Shown: one piece after another, positions 35,000-45,844 of the stretch | Position numbering within the stretch: the first letter of the stretch is position 1 | Layout: each line of letters starts with the position of its first letter | From: Paraflavitalea sp. CAU 1676 | GTDB lineage: Bacteria; Bacteroidota; Bacteroidia; Chitinophagales; Chitinophagaceae | NCBI RefSeq assembly: GCF_029223285.1 | Contig: NZ_JARHUJ010000004.1 | Location: forward strand, 744,001-808,000 | Length of the DNA stretch: 64,000 bases | Reading direction: 5' to 3' | Translations under genes and position numbers: made by a program | Notes under the pieces: generated by a model | Told to the model about the DNA's origin: nothing | Seen by the model: the letters and a program-made list of their open reading frames with translations, nothing else | The model's database searches: none

Positions 35000-36463
35000 A
35001 TGCGAAACCCATGGCTCCTTGTCCTATTAATGATCTTTATCCTGCTGCATTCCGCTACAGCCCAGGATAATCCAACATTTGCAGACAAAATCCTCGGCCT
35101 TCCCGCTAAATTTAACGACCGCATTCAAAAGAAAGCTGACAAACTCGAAGAGCAACTCACCCGTCAAACTGAAAAATACCTGCAACGGCTGGCCCGCAAA
35201 GAAGAAAAGTTGCGCCGCAAGCTGATGAAGACCGACTCGACGGCCGCCAAACAACTTTTTGATGGATCAGCCGAACAATACGCGAAGCTCTCCGAGAAGT
35301 TGAAAAATCCCACAGCCATCACCGGCAGGGCAGGCGGGCAATACCTACCTTACGTTGACTCCCTCAAGACATCTCTTTCATTCCTCGAAAAGAATAAGGA
35401 CCTGCTCAATTCCGAGGAAGCAAAAAAGATCACCGGTTCCTTACAACAAGTGCAGCAGATCCAGGGTAAACTGCAACAGACCGAAGAAATAAAAGCTTTT
35501 ATCCGTCAGCGTAAAGAACAGATCAAGGCTACGCTCAGCCGCTATACGAACCTGCCGGCTGGCCTCACCAAAGGGTATCAGGATTTTCAAAAGGAAATGT
35601 ATTACTACACTCAACAGGTGCAGGAATACAAGGACTTGTTGAATGATCCTGACAAACTACTCAATAAAACACTTTCGCTTCTTAATAAACTGCCCGCCTT
35701 CCAGGACTTCATGAAGCAGCATTCCGAACTGGCCGGATTATTTTCTGTGCCGGCAGGATATGCGAGCGGTCAAAGTCTGGCCGGTTTGCAAACCCGCAGT
35801 CAGGTGCAACAGCTGATGCAAAACCAATTGGGAGCGGGTCCCAATGTGCAGCAGATGATGCAGCAGAATCTGTCTGCAGCCCAGGCGCAGTTGAATGAGC
35901 TGAAAGATAAGATCAGCAAACTGGGTGGCGGTGGCGCCGACCTGGATATGCCCAATTTCAAACCCAACAACCAAAAAACAAAATCCTTCTGGAAGCGATT
36001 GGAGTATGGCTCCAATCTGCAAACGCAGAAGTCCAATGTTTTCTTTCCCACCACTTCCGATCTCGGTTTATCTGTCGGTTACAAGCTGAGTGATAAAAGT
36101 ATCATCGGTATCGGTGGCAGCTACAAAGTAGGGTGGGGGAAGAATATCCGTAACATCTCCATCAGCAGCCAGGGGGCGGGATTGCGCTCATTCCTTGACG
36201 TAAAACTCAAAGGCAGTTTCTTCGCCTCCGGCGGATTCGAATACAACTACCAGCCATTATCGTACACCGAAACACTCACTCCCCAGGATCAGCATCGGGT
36301 AGAAGAATGGCAACAAAGCGGACTCGTAGGCGTCAGCAAGATCATCTCTCTCAAAAGCACAACCTTCAAAAAAACAAAACTGCAGTTGCTGTGGGATTTT
36401 CTCAGCTACCAGCAGGTACCCAAAGCCCAGGCGTTGAAGTTTAGGGTGGGGTATAGTTTTTAG
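35000..36463 (+). CDS. Exported protein with coiled coil and C-terminal barrel-like domain, next to RHS genes
   Basis: 487 residues. Signal peptide (WLLVLLMIFILLHSATAQ), then a charged helical region with coiled-coil heptads (RIQKKADKLEEQLTRQTEKY, RLARKEEKLRRKLMK), more helices up to ~310 rich in Gln and Leu, a Gly-rich hinge (KLGGGGADLDMPNF), and a C-terminal ~150 residues with barrel-type strands (DLGLSVGYKLSDKSIIGIGGSYKVGW, FLDVKLKGSFFASGGFEYNYQ, final KFRVGYSF). No named family recognised. It sits 265 bases upstream of the RHS-like genes on the same strand and could supply an outer-membrane export or anchoring function for them; this is inference. Confidence 0.72.
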   Translation: MRNPWLLVLLMIFILLHSATAQDNPTFADKILGLPAKFNDRIQKKADKLEEQLTRQTEKYLQRLARKEEKLRRKLMKTDSTAAKQLFDGSAEQYAKLSEKLKNPTAITGRAGGQYLPYVDSLKTSLSFLEKNKDLLNSEEAKKITGSLQQVQQIQGKLQQTEEIKAFIRQRKEQIKATLSRYTNLPAGLTKGYQDFQKEMYYYTQQVQEYKDLLNDPDKLLNKTLSLLNKLPAFQDFMKQHSELAGLFSVPAGYASGQSLAGLQTRSQVQQLMQNQLGAGPNVQQMMQQNLSAAQAQLNELKDKISKLGGGGADLDMPNFKPNNQKTKSFWKRLEYGSNLQTQKSNVFFPTTSDLGLSVGYKLSDKSIIGIGGSYKVGWGKNIRNISISSQGAGLRSFLDVKLKGSFFASGGFEYNYQPLSYTETLTPQDQHRVEEWQQSGLVGVSKIISLKSTTFKKTKLQLLWDFLSYQQVPKAQALKFRVGYSF

Positions 36464-36728
36464 AGAACGTCTATAAACTAAGAGCACGAAATCAAATTAC
36501 CTGATAAACCTAAACTAAATCTTAACAATCATGAGAAGAATGTCACATCTTACCGACTCAAACCAAGCCCCCTTCGTTTATTGTAAGCGAACCAGATTTC
36601 TACTCTAAAGAGATCGCACAGCGAATTTTCATTTTTTTCTGAATTCTTAATTGCTTTTTGGCAATGGACAGTTTGCAAAAATTGCCCAAACGGCCAACCT
36701 ATTTCTATTCAAGAAACACACAATTTAC

Positions 36729-39700
36729 ATGAAGAAAGTTCTTAGTTCAACGTATCCGTTGATACTGTTGATGTTGCTATGTATTTCGTCAATGGCACAA
36801 ACCAATAATTATGCGGTAACGTTGCCCGAAGTGTTACCGGCTTCCCCCGAGCCCTGGGCTTTTGTAAAAGCCGGATTGGGAAACACCAATATGTCAACTG
36901 GGGCCGTGTCGGCAAAAATTCCCTTGTATGACATTAAGCTCAGAGATTTTACATTCCCGATATTCTTATCCTATTCCACCCAAGGGTTAAAAGCCGATGA
37001 AGCCTCTTCCAGGGTGGGTTACGGTTGGGTGCTAAATGCCAACGCAATGATCACTCGCTCGGTAAGAGGTAAACCCGACGAAATGACGCTTCGTCGACCG
37101 ATGTTGACAGATTGGTATGCCAATGTCGACTCTGTCTACAATTATTACATGGATATGTCAAACCCCAACTCGATGTATGATAGTCAGCCCGACGAGTTTT
37201 CATTCAGTTGTAATGGGTATTCGGGGAAGTTTGTATTAGACAATAATTTTATTCCCCGCATGACCTCTACCAGTAATGTAAAGATCGAAGTGGGAGGAGG
37301 CTTTGTTCCAAGTACTTCAAGTTCCATCGGTCCGTTCTATATTACGACTCCCGACGGGGTGCGTTTCAAATTCGGGGAGACCTACGAAAGAACAACCAGC
37401 AATAATCTGATGTTTAATAGTGCTTTCAAGCTGGTGACCCGCACTGCCTTCTTCCTGAACTCCATCACATTGCCCAGCGGAGATTTTATCAATTTTCAAT
37501 ACTCACCGATCGCCCTGAATGTGCGAACAGGTGTTACGCAAACCTTGCAGGTTGCAAAACAAGGCGGAAGGCAGGAATGTGGGGATTGTGAGTCGCGCAA
37601 TAGTTATACTACGCAAATTAATAGCGTGAATTACCAGTCTCATTATCTTACGGGCATCACCACTTCAAGTGGGCAATGGCTGTCGTTCGACTATGAAAAT
37701 CAAACAGACCTTACGGGGGATGTGAGACTTAAAGGATTTATAGTTTCGGGATTAAAAGAATTCAGGTTTAATTATTATGACGTTCCTGGCACGGGAGTGG
37801 GAAAGCCGCTCGGACGATTCTTCCTGACAAGAGTTCGCCAGATCAATTATGATGCTACAGAATCGGGTACGGACACTTCCTTTGATTATTCTTTAACGTA
37901 TAATCAGCTTGATAAAGTGCCGCTGCCGATCACTTTCGCACAGGATTATCTGGGTTTTTACAATGGTCAAACAGGCAACAATTACCTGATACCACCTTCG
38001 GTAAATTCCAGCAATACGATCGATATCAGTCATAGATCTTTCAATACGACGGAAACGATGAAAGGTGCCCTGGTTGAAATCAAGTACCCGACGGGTGGCA
38101 GGGAAGAGTTTGTATATGAGGCCAATACTTCGGGCAGGTATCAGGTAAACAAAAGGGCTTTTTACGTTGATCTCTATAGAGCCGGCATCGGTTATGCGAC
38201 CTATACGTACGACAATATAGAGGTACATAAGGATCAGGTTGGAACACTTATGGCAACAGCCGTAGATGCGGATCCCAACGACGGTTACCTGGAGGATCCT
38301 GGGCACAATACCGTTGTTTTGAAACTTTTTGATGAGAGTACAAGTACATTGATTACAACAGTTACCCTGATGGGACTAACTACCAATAATGTTAACGTGA
38401 ATTTATTGGCAGGCCATAACTATAAGCTTGAGCTTACAGTGAAGGGAAGCATAAACTGGGGCAACGGAACACTGCATTATGATAATAGCTGGACTGATAT
38501 TTATGACACCGTTTATGTGGAAACTTCGTTACCCGGAATACGTGTAAAGCAAATCAACTATTCGTCGCCGGGAACATTTGGCAACTATTCCAAATACTTC
38601 AAGTACGCCAGTTTAACTGATCTGCAAATGTCAACGGGGTTAGAGTACCTGAATTCCATCTTTCATAGCACTTCTGTTTCGAAGAATTTTTGCGGAGACT
38701 TTGGGGCTTATGAAACGCACTGCCTTCTCGATATCTATTCCTCAAACACGGCGAGTGATGTATATGGATCGGTAGGAAGCGGAAGCCTTATTTACTATAC
38801 ATCGGTGATTGAAAGCGATGATCCAAACTTTGCCAATGGAGGCACACAGTATAACTTTTTCCCGAATGAAATGGGAGGAAACCAGGTTTCTCTACATGGT
38901 GGCGATATCCCCTATCTTCCGCAAGGGCAGGCTCCAACTTTATCTGGTGAGGTATCCTCTAAATGGATATTTAACAAGGATAAGCAAATTGTAGAAAAGG
39001 AGGAAAATGAATACGAAACGCTATATTATTCCGACCCAACCGTCTATTCAGTGTTTGTAAGGAAAAACTGGGAACCGTTTCCTGATCGCCCCGACATCCT
39101 TGAACCATTCGATGCAACAAGAACGCATTACGCTAATTGGTGGATCAGGCGGAAAAGTAAAACAAATACAAATTATGCGGGAGGGGGCACATCAATTAGT
39201 AAAACAGATTACCAGTATGGGCTTCCTGTAAATATTCAACCCACCTTTTTGGTTACAACCAATAGTAAGGGTGAGCAGGTAAAGACTGAGACCAGGTATC
39301 CTACGGATTTTCCTTCAAATCCTGTAATGGCAAAACTGGTTCGTAAGAACATTGTAGCACCCGTTATCGAACAATCTTTATACAAGAGCGGAACGGTAAT
39401 GCAAAAGAAACAAGTTACTTATCGGGATTGGTTTGGCGACAGTACAATCGTGTTGCCCGATACAATCAAAACTAAGTTAACACCAGCGGCCTCACTGGAG
39501 ACTGATCTTGTATTTGCCAAATACGATACCCGGGGAAATATAAAGGAGTTGAAAAAGGAGTCGAATATACCTGTTGCTTACTTGTGGGATACCATTCGGG
39601 CAGTACCGGTTTGTGAGGTGAAAAATGCTACGGTTCAGCAGTTTGCTTACGCCGGCTTTGAAGACGGTACTGGCTTGGGAGGCTGGCAATTGAACTCAGG

Positions 39701-40655
39701 TAGCGCCAGTGAGGGAACAGCATTTACGGGAATGTATGATTTCACGGGTTCGATATCCTGGACGGTAGCAGTAGCCGGCACCTATACTGTACAACTCTGG
39801 GCCAAAGGAAGCGTAACCGTAAATGGCGCAACTGGAAAGAACCTCCGTTCAGCACGCGGTTGGACGCTTTATGAATGGTCGCTTACCAATCCTTCATCGG
39901 TAGCTGTCTCCGGTACGCATATAGATGATGTGAGGCTGTATCCTCAGAATGCCATGATGAAAACATTCACCTATAAGCCATTTGTGGGTGTTACTTCCCA
40001 AACCAATGAATTGGGAATAGCCTCCTATTTCGAATATGACAACATGCTTAGGTTGTTGATGGTAAGGGATATCGATAGCAATATCATCAAAAGGTATAAA
40101 TATGAATTTGTGCCGCAGGAATCTGCTACTGCCACCTGGCAGCCCACGGGAGCAACGAGGTGTAAACCTTGTGCATCTAATCCGTTGTATAGTTCTACTA
40201 TCCAGGAAAGGGAAGAGAAGGACATCAATCAAACAAGTAGTACTTATAACCAGCTCCGTTGGGTCGAGACAGGCGCTTCCGGAAGTTGCTCGGCAAATGC
40301 GGTTTGGCAAAATACCACCACCACGCCTCGGTGTGTAAAGGACGGACAGAATAATAATACCGGGGGACGGGAGCAAGAGCAAAAGGATGTAAATCCATGC
40401 AGCCTTACCTATAATCAGACCCGCTGGATTACGATTTCTTCTGATGAAAATGCGTGCCCCTTGCCATGTCCCGGTTGCAACACGATTGATAAGAAGTGTA
40501 TAAATGGCGTTTGTGAAACAGGCATTTTGGACTTTGTAAGTTCAGTGCAGGTCAATGGTTACACCTGGCATTGTACCTGGAGGTACAAATTTTCTGACCT
40601 AACCTATTCTGCCAATTTCGTGATTGTAAGTTCAGGCCATTGTGAAGTGGATTAA
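36729..40655 (+). CDS. Large exported RHS-shell-like protein with Cys-containing C-terminal repeats
   Basis: 1308 residues from ATG 36729, chosen for its signal peptide (VLSSTYPLILLMLLCISSMAQ). The N-terminal part has the SpvB/RHS-style opening seen in Bacteroidota: STGAVSAKIPLYDIK, then FPIFLSYSTQGLKADEASS and VGYGWVLNANAMITRSVRG. RHS/YD-like beta segments continue through the protein (FEYDNMLRLLMVRDIDSNIIKRYKYEF near residue 1105). The C-terminus has two copies of a ~31-residue module containing KD(I/V)N, TYNQ and RW, then a Cys-rich end (CPLPCPGCNTIDKKC). No toxin domain or RHS core motif is seen. The stop is 36 bases before the RHS gene, so the two likely form one operon and perhaps one shell. 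Confidence 0.75.
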   Translation: MKKVLSSTYPLILLMLLCISSMAQTNNYAVTLPEVLPASPEPWAFVKAGLGNTNMSTGAVSAKIPLYDIKLRDFTFPIFLSYSTQGLKADEASSRVGYGWVLNANAMITRSVRGKPDEMTLRRPMLTDWYANVDSVYNYYMDMSNPNSMYDSQPDEFSFSCNGYSGKFVLDNNFIPRMTSTSNVKIEVGGGFVPSTSSSIGPFYITTPDGVRFKFGETYERTTSNNLMFNSAFKLVTRTAFFLNSITLPSGDFINFQYSPIALNVRTGVTQTLQVAKQGGRQECGDCESRNSYTTQINSVNYQSHYLTGITTSSGQWLSFDYENQTDLTGDVRLKGFIVSGLKEFRFNYYDVPGTGVGKPLGRFFLTRVRQINYDATESGTDTSFDYSLTYNQLDKVPLPITFAQDYLGFYNGQTGNNYLIPPSVNSSNTIDISHRSFNTTETMKGALVEIKYPTGGREEFVYEANTSGRYQVNKRAFYVDLYRAGIGYATYTYDNIEVHKDQVGTLMATAVDADPNDGYLEDPGHNTVVLKLFDESTSTLITTVTLMGLTTNNVNVNLLAGHNYKLELTVKGSINWGNGTLHYDNSWTDIYDTVYVETSLPGIRVKQINYSSPGTFGNYSKYFKYASLTDLQMSTGLEYLNSIFHSTSVSKNFCGDFGAYETHCLLDIYSSNTASDVYGSVGSGSLIYYTSVIESDDPNFANGGTQYNFFPNEMGGNQVSLHGGDIPYLPQGQAPTLSGEVSSKWIFNKDKQIVEKEENEYETLYYSDPTVYSVFVRKNWEPFPDRPDILEPFDATRTHYANWWIRRKSKTNTNYAGGGTSISKTDYQYGLPVNIQPTFLVTTNSKGEQVKTETRYPTDFPSNPVMAKLVRKNIVAPVIEQSLYKSGTVMQKKQVTYRDWFGDSTIVLPDTIKTKLTPAASLETDLVFAKYDTRGNIKELKKESNIPVAYLWDTIRAVPVCEVKNATVQQFAYAGFEDGTGLGGWQLNSGSASEGTAFTGMYDFTGSISWTVAVAGTYTVQLWAKGSVTVNGATGKNLRSARGWTLYEWSLTNPSSVAVSGTHIDDVRLYPQNAMMKTFTYKPFVGVTSQTNELGIASYFEYDNMLRLLMVRDIDSNIIKRYKYEFVPQESATATWQPTGATRCKPCASNPLYSSTIQEREEKDINQTSSTYNQLRWVETGASGSCSANAVWQNTTTTPRCVKDGQNNNTGGREQEQKDVNPCSLTYNQTRWITISSDENACPLPCPGCNTIDKKCINGVCETGILDFVSSVQVNGYTWHCTWRYKFSDLTYSANFVIVSSGHCEVD

Positions 40656-40691
40656 GGCAGCTACAAGCATAGATGAACTAATACCTAACTA

Positions 40692-43600
40692 ATGAAAAAG
40701 ATTTCGATGCATACAATATTTAAGAAGAATAAATATTTCATTGTTTCGCTGCTACTGGGGGTAAGTGCGGATGGAATAGCCCAAACACCGGTAACTCCCC
40801 AGATCCCTTATGAAGGAAACGCAAAGGTGAATTATATCCGCACCTGGGAGGCTTCGGCGCCCGAACAGAATGCGGCAACGTTAACAGGCCGGCCATTGAA
40901 GGATGTAAAACAGGGAACGACCTACGTTGATGGGTTGGGACGCCCGATTCAGACTGTAGTGAAGCAGGGTTCATTGGCTACGGGTGCTTCCGGCGGCCCA
41001 ACTGACCTGGTAATAGCGGTCGTTTATGATGGGTTTAGCCGGGAGAAGTTTAAATATCTTCCGTTTGCCGCCAATAATAAGGACGGTAATACTTCAATTA
41101 ATGATGGCTTATTCAAGCTTAACCCGTTCCAGCAACAAGTACAGTTTTACAATAACCAATTGACGGGTCAACCCCTGGAGACCAATGTAGGCACCGGTAG
41201 CCTCAATTGGGCCTATGGACAAACCACTTTCGAAACTTCACCGCTCAACAGGACGCTGGAGAGTTTTGCACCAGGCTCCAGCTGGGTGGGCACTGCGGGA
41301 GATGCCACGGAAGCCAATCGCCATTCGGTGAAAGCAAAGTACTACTTCAATACGGCAACAGATGACGTAAAGATCTGGAAGGTGATCGATAGCGTTAATA
41401 AATGGGGCTCCTATTCGATGACAGGTGTTTATGGTGCCGGGGAACTCTCTAAAACAATCACCGTAAATGAGCACAACAAGCAGGTGATTGAGTTTAAGGA
41501 TAAGGAGGGGCAGATCATATTGAAAAAAGTCCAGGTCAATGGGGCAGGTGATGATGGCTCTGGTATCAGCTACCCTAATTGGCTGTGCACGTATTATGTG
41601 TATGACGATCTTAACAGGCTTCGGCTGGTGATCCCTCCGGTTGCCGTAAATCATTTATTTGCATCTACCTGGAGCAACGCCACGTTGCTAAATATGCTGC
41701 CGAATTTGTGTTTCCGGTATGAATACGATTCCCGTGGACGTATGATACGCAAGAAAGTAGCCGATGGTGGCGAAACCTGGATGGTATATGATGCGCGGGA
41801 TAGGCTGGTATTATCACAGGATCGTCAGATGCGTACGGGCTACAAAGGGTGGATGTATACAAAATATGATGACCTGAATCGTCCTGTTTCCACTGGCTTT
41901 ATACCTGATATAACCTATTGTGCAGACCTTGCTTACCATGTTAATGCAGCCTGGAGCAGTACCAATTATCCTGACCTGAATAACTATGTGGAAGAGGTTT
42001 ATACAGAGACATTTTACGACAACTATAGTTGGTTGAATAGCTTCTCCTCCTCACTAGATTCGAATTACATCAATACATTCGATTCTTATTTGTATGCACC
42101 TTCTGCAAGCTATCCTTATCCACAGGCAACCACTCCCTCCACGAATAAAAAGGGGCTGATCACGGGCACACGGGTAAGGGTGGTTGGGCCAGTTGTTTCC
42201 TACTTTTTTACGCTGAATATTTATGATGATAAAAGTAGAATAGTACAAACGAAAGCAACCAATATTACCGCCGGAACAGATATTACCACGACCCAATATG
42301 CCTGGAACGGTCAGCCCTTGGTAGTTGTTCAAAAGCAACAAAAAGGAGGTGCCAATCCACAATCACACATCATTGTTACTAAATTGTCTTACGATGATCT
42401 TGGGCGATTGTTGACCGTTAAAAAAGCAGTCAACAGTACCATTGGCAGCCAATCATTGTCAAAGACTGAGCAAACCATCGTACGCAATGAGTACGATGCG
42501 CTGGGGCAGTTGAAGAAGAAATTCCTGGCGCCGGGTGCAAGCGGCGGGTCATTAGACTCACTCACCTATGACTACAACGTGCGGGGCTGGATGCTGGGTG
42601 CAAACCGGGAATACGCAACGGATACCATTAGCGCCGCCAATAGGTTTGGATTTGAGTTGTCCTATGATAAAACCAGTCTTACCGTCAATGGCGTGGGTGC
42701 TAATTACACGTCCAATCGACGCTACAACGGCGATATTGCCGGCATGCTCTGGAAGAGTGGGGGAGACAGCAGGTTGAGGCGCTATGACTTTAGTTACGAT
42801 GTGGCGAATCGGCTGATTGATGCCGACTTTAAACAATTTACCGGTAATGGTTTTAACCGGAACGCCGGTATCGACTTCACGGCAACTGGAGTTACCTATG
42901 ATGCCAATGGCAACATCCTCACGATGAACCAGCGTGGACTGAAGCAGGGTAGTAGTGTTACTATCGATAGCTTGTTGTATAATTATTATACTTATAGCAA
43001 CAAGTTGATGAATGTGATTGACAGGGCCAATGACACGGCGACGACCCTGGGCGATTTTAGGGCATCGGGAAAATATATGCAAAGCCTGACCGGGGGTAAA
43101 ACGAACTCAACGGTTGACTATACCTATGAAGCCAACGGGAATCTGAATACAGATCGAAATAAGGACATAGAAGGCGGTATAGCGTACAATCAACTGGCAT
43201 TGGTTCGGTATGTGGAAGTTAAGACTCCGGCTGGAACCGTTAAAGGTGGTATTACCTATTATTACGATGCGATGGGTAACAAATTGAAAAAGGTGGTTGA
43301 TGAAACAGGTAAACCGTCTAAAACTACGCTCTATCTCGGTGCTTCGGTATACGAGAACGACACACTGCAATTCATAGGGCATGAGGAAGGCAGGTTAAGA
43401 TTAGCGAAGCGGACATTTACAACAGGCAGTACGGCCAACCAGTTCCAGTATGACTACTTCTTAAAGGATCACCTGGGTAATGTGCGTATGGTATTGACAG
43501 AGCAAACGGATACCGCCAATTACCTGGCCTCTATGGAAGCAGCTTACAGGGCAACGGAAGATAAACTGTTCTACAATATCCCCAAGACCAGCTATTCGAA

Positions 43601-45191
43601 AGCCCTTGTTCCAGGTGGATATCCTGTAGATGCAACAACGAATCCCAACGACTCCCTGGCGCGTACAAACGGCAGTGGCAATAAAGTTGGACCGGCGATC
43701 GTGTTGAAAGTAATGAGTGGTGATAAGGTTGATATTGCGGTGAAATCCTTCTACAAGAGTGGTGGAACAACCAATTCCGGTGGAGATCCGATTGCGGACA
43801 TGTTAAGCTCTCTGGCTTCTGGCATTATTGGAGTTGCCGGCGAAAGCAAAGGAGCATTGGCGGCATTGAGCAACACCTCAACAAGTCCATTATTGGGAGC
43901 TGTGAATAGCTTCAGAAGCAACAAAAATCCCAATCAAACCGGCAAACCAAAAGCATATCTCAACTGGATTTTGCTCGATGAACAACTTAATTATGTTGCA
44001 GGCAGCAGCGGTGCCACACCAGTGCAAAATGCTGATGCTATTTATGCCCTGACGAGTAATGGCCCTGTATCAATTTCAAAAAACGGTTTTTTGTATATTT
44101 ATGTTAGCAACGAAACCCAGAACTGGGACGTGTTCTTTGATAACCTGGCAGTACAGCATATCACTGGGCCAATTACCGAAGAAACTCACTATTATCCATT
44201 TGGCTTGACCATGGCGGGCATCAGTTCAAAAGCTGTTGGTAAACTGGACAATAAGTATGAATACAATGGTAAGGAAAAGCAAGAGAAAGAGTTCAGTGAT
44301 GGCAGCGGTCTGGATTGGTACGACTACGGAGCGAGAATGTACGATGCGCAGATTGGCAGGTGGCATGCGATAGATCCGCTGGCGGAAGTTAGTAGGCGTT
44401 GGTCGCCATTTGTTTACGGACTTGACAATCCAATAAGGTTTATTGATCCCGATGGAATGTCTACGGAAGATGTTACAGAACAGGATCCTAGAAAACCCAG
44501 GAGGTTACCTGATCACTCAGAAGTGCAAAATATGAATAGTGACGAGATAGTTAATGATGTATTGTATGTTGCTTCCGGTCTCGGAAATCAGCCTGAGGAA
44601 GACTTCCGTGCGGAAGGAGAGGAAAGTGTATCAGCGTCGAAAAATGCCCTTAAGATGTATGTCCAGGATCGATTTAAAGGCACCGCGGGTGTGATGGATT
44701 TTGGTGCTATTTTTAAAGATGGCGTTCGCATACCCATAGTTGGCGTAGACTTTCATGATCAAGTAGGTATTAATGTCACACCAATGGTGCAAAGTTTTGA
44801 TGAGTATCTGGGAACCACTGGCGGATCGTCAGGCGCAGATGCGGGCTCAAAGAATGGAGCATCAACGGAAAATGGATATGAAGGAAAGGCGGGGAAGGAT
44901 GGTAATGGAGGAAGCGCAAGTACGAAACATCAACAATCAAGGGAGCAATCGGCTGGCCAGTCTACTTCAAATAATTCTACAAACCACAAATACAACGCGA
45001 CAATGCTTGTTCAGGTGACTATTAATTATGAAGTTGTTGGTGCGGCTGGTGGCAGGAAAAGTCAAAGCCTCACTTATTTTGTAGGTCAAAAGATAAAATT
45101 CAACGCGGATGGTACGGCTTATGGAGCAGGTGAACCTGCTAAATTTAAAGCAGCCGTGATTACCCAGGCGAAACAAAAAATAGATAAATGA
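40692..45191 (+). CDS. RHS repeat-associated core protein (DUF6443 type) with unique C-terminal tail
   Basis: 1499 residues. A signal peptide ([19 protein letters not shown]) is followed by the DUF6443-like region ([30 protein letters not shown]). YD repeats run through the body ([62 protein letters not shown]). The RHS core signature [20 protein letters not shown] starts at residue 1210 and ends with DPDGM at 1252-1256. After it comes a 243-residue tail not shared with RHS shells: an acidic part, a Gly/Ser/Asn linker and a final ~70-residue beta-rich domain ([16 protein letters not shown]). In RHS toxins this position holds the effector. No known toxin motif is recognised. A small two-TM gene overlaps the stop. 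Confidence 0.85.
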   Translation: MKKISMHTIFKKNKYFIVSLLLGVSADGIAQTPVTPQIPYEGNAKVNYIRTWEASAPEQNAATLTGRPLKDVKQGTTYVDGLGRPIQTVVKQGSLATGASGGPTDLVIAVVYDGFSREKFKYLPFAANNKDGNTSINDGLFKLNPFQQQVQFYNNQLTGQPLETNVGTGSLNWAYGQTTFETSPLNRTLESFAPGSSWVGTAGDATEANRHSVKAKYYFNTATDDVKIWKVIDSVNKWGSYSMTGVYGAGELSKTITVNEHNKQVIEFKDKEGQIILKKVQVNGAGDDGSGISYPNWLCTYYVYDDLNRLRLVIPPVAVNHLFASTWSNATLLNMLPNLCFRYEYDSRGRMIRKKVADGGETWMVYDARDRLVLSQDRQMRTGYKGWMYTKYDDLNRPVSTGFIPDITYCADLAYHVNAAWSSTNYPDLNNYVEEVYTETFYDNYSWLNSFSSSLDSNYINTFDSYLYAPSASYPYPQATTPSTNKKGLITGTRVRVVGPVVSYFFTLNIYDDKSRIVQTKATNITAGTDITTTQYAWNGQPLVVVQKQQKGGANPQSHIIVTKLSYDDLGRLLTVKKAVNSTIGSQSLSKTEQTIVRNEYDALGQLKKKFLAPGASGGSLDSLTYDYNVRGWMLGANREYATDTISAANRFGFELSYDKTSLTVNGVGANYTSNRRYNGDIAGMLWKSGGDSRLRRYDFSYDVANRLIDADFKQFTGNGFNRNAGIDFTATGVTYDANGNILTMNQRGLKQGSSVTIDSLLYNYYTYSNKLMNVIDRANDTATTLGDFRASGKYMQSLTGGKTNSTVDYTYEANGNLNTDRNKDIEGGIAYNQLALVRYVEVKTPAGTVKGGITYYYDAMGNKLKKVVDETGKPSKTTLYLGASVYENDTLQFIGHEEGRLRLAKRTFTTGSTANQFQYDYFLKDHLGNVRMVLTEQTDTANYLASMEAAYRATEDKLFYNIPKTSYSKALVPGGYPVDATTNPNDSLARTNGSGNKVGPAIVLKVMSGDKVDIAVKSFYKSGGTTNSGGDPIADMLSSLASGIIGVAGESKGALAALSNTSTSPLLGAVNSFRSNKNPNQTGKPKAYLNWILLDEQLNYVAGSSGATPVQNADAIYALTSNGPVSISKNGFLYIYVSNETQNWDVFFDNLAVQHITGPITEETHYYPFGLTMAGISSKAVGKLDNKYEYNGKEKQEKEFSDGSGLDWYDYGARMYDAQIGRWHAIDPLAEVSRRWSPFVYGLDNPIRFIDPDGMSTEDVTEQDPRKPRRLPDHSEVQNMNSDEIVNDVLYVASGLGNQPEEDFRAEGEESVSASKNALKMYVQDRFKGTAGVMDFGAIFKDGVRIPIVGVDFHDQVGINVTPMVQSFDEYLGTTGGSSGADAGSKNGASTENGYEGKAGKDGNGGSASTKHQQSREQSAGQSTSNNSTNHKYNATMLVQVTINYEVVGAAGGRKSQSLTYFVGQKIKFNADGTAYGAGEPAKFKAAVITQAKQKIDK

Positions 45192-45391
45192 AAATAGCGC
45201 TTATTAGTTTGTTGGTTTTTCAAGGCGTTTTGGCAATCTACTTTCTAGATAAATGCCTTCAATACACCAATTCTTATAATAACAAAAATATTGAGGGCGT
45301 AGCAGTTTACGGAGTATTGTTTTCATTTCTACTTGTAAATAGTACTTGGATAGTATTAACACTATACAAGAAGAAAATCACTGAAAAGTAG
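45188..45391 (+). CDS. 67-residue two-TM protein, candidate immunity protein for the RHS tail
   Basis: Starts inside the RHS stop (ATGA overlap), so it is translationally coupled. Two predicted membrane helices, roughly residues 3-20 ([18 protein letters not shown]) and 38-59 ([20 protein letters not shown]), joined by a polar Asn/Tyr loop, with a basic C-terminus (LYKKKITEK). No family recognised. A small gene directly behind the variable end of an RHS protein is where immunity proteins are found; a membrane location would suit protection from a membrane-active or periplasm-entering effector. A terminator lies 120 bases downstream. Real coding is supported by the overlap and TM pattern but not by homology. 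Confidence 0.6.
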   Translation: MKIALISLLVFQGVLAIYFLDKCLQYTNSYNNKNIEGVAVYGVLFSFLLVNSTWIVLTLYKKKITEK

Positions 45392-45511
45392 AAATAAGGG
45401 ATATTAATTATTTGGTTGAATTGAATAATTCAGCCTTTAAATTAAGAAGTCAAACCGGGCTGCTTAGGGTAGTATCGCCTGCTAAATTATCCCATACTTA
45501 TTTTTCTAGTC

Positions 45512-45543
45512 AAAATCGGGGTCCGAATGGACTCCGATTTTTT
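45512..45543 (+). terminator. Rho-independent terminator of the RHS operon
   Basis: AAAATCGG and CCGATTTT form the outer stem, GTCC and GGAC the inner one around GAAT, with a run of T through 45543. It lies 120 bases after the 67-residue gene and on the same strand. Confidence 0.85.
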
Positions 45544-45789
45544 AAGTTTATGTGGTTGCCTAGGTTTCACCAAAACCAATTATACATAGCAGTATAAAAA
45601 GATTGTGAGGAAGACTGTAAATCTCGATTTAGGTGATAATTCGCAATCAACCATGAAAAATCACCTGAAACACCACCAGTTCCAATTAAAGAGCTCAAGC
45701 TAGCCCCCTCTCTTTACCCGCTCTCAGATCTCCCCCCGGTCACGCACTAGGTACTCCCCGAGTAACTCCTGAATAATCCCCCATTAGGT

Positions 45790-45844
45790 TAAAGGGAAGT
45801 CTAATGGAACTCTAAGGGAACTCCAAGGCAACAGTAAGGCAACA
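45790..45844. repeat. Degenerate 11-bp tandem repeat array, five units
   Basis: Five consecutive 11-mers: TAAAGGGAAGT, CTAATGGAACT, CTAAGGGAACT, CCAAGGCAACA, GTAAGGCAACA. The sequence just before (about 45750-45785) may hold further, more degenerate 11-mers with a TCC-rich core. Confidence 0.75.

Noticed and set aside
36531-36608. 25-residue frame starting MRRMSHLTDSNQ before the RHS-shell-like gene
   Set aside because: The leader before its ATG is similar to those of neighbouring genes, but the peptide is too short and featureless to call.
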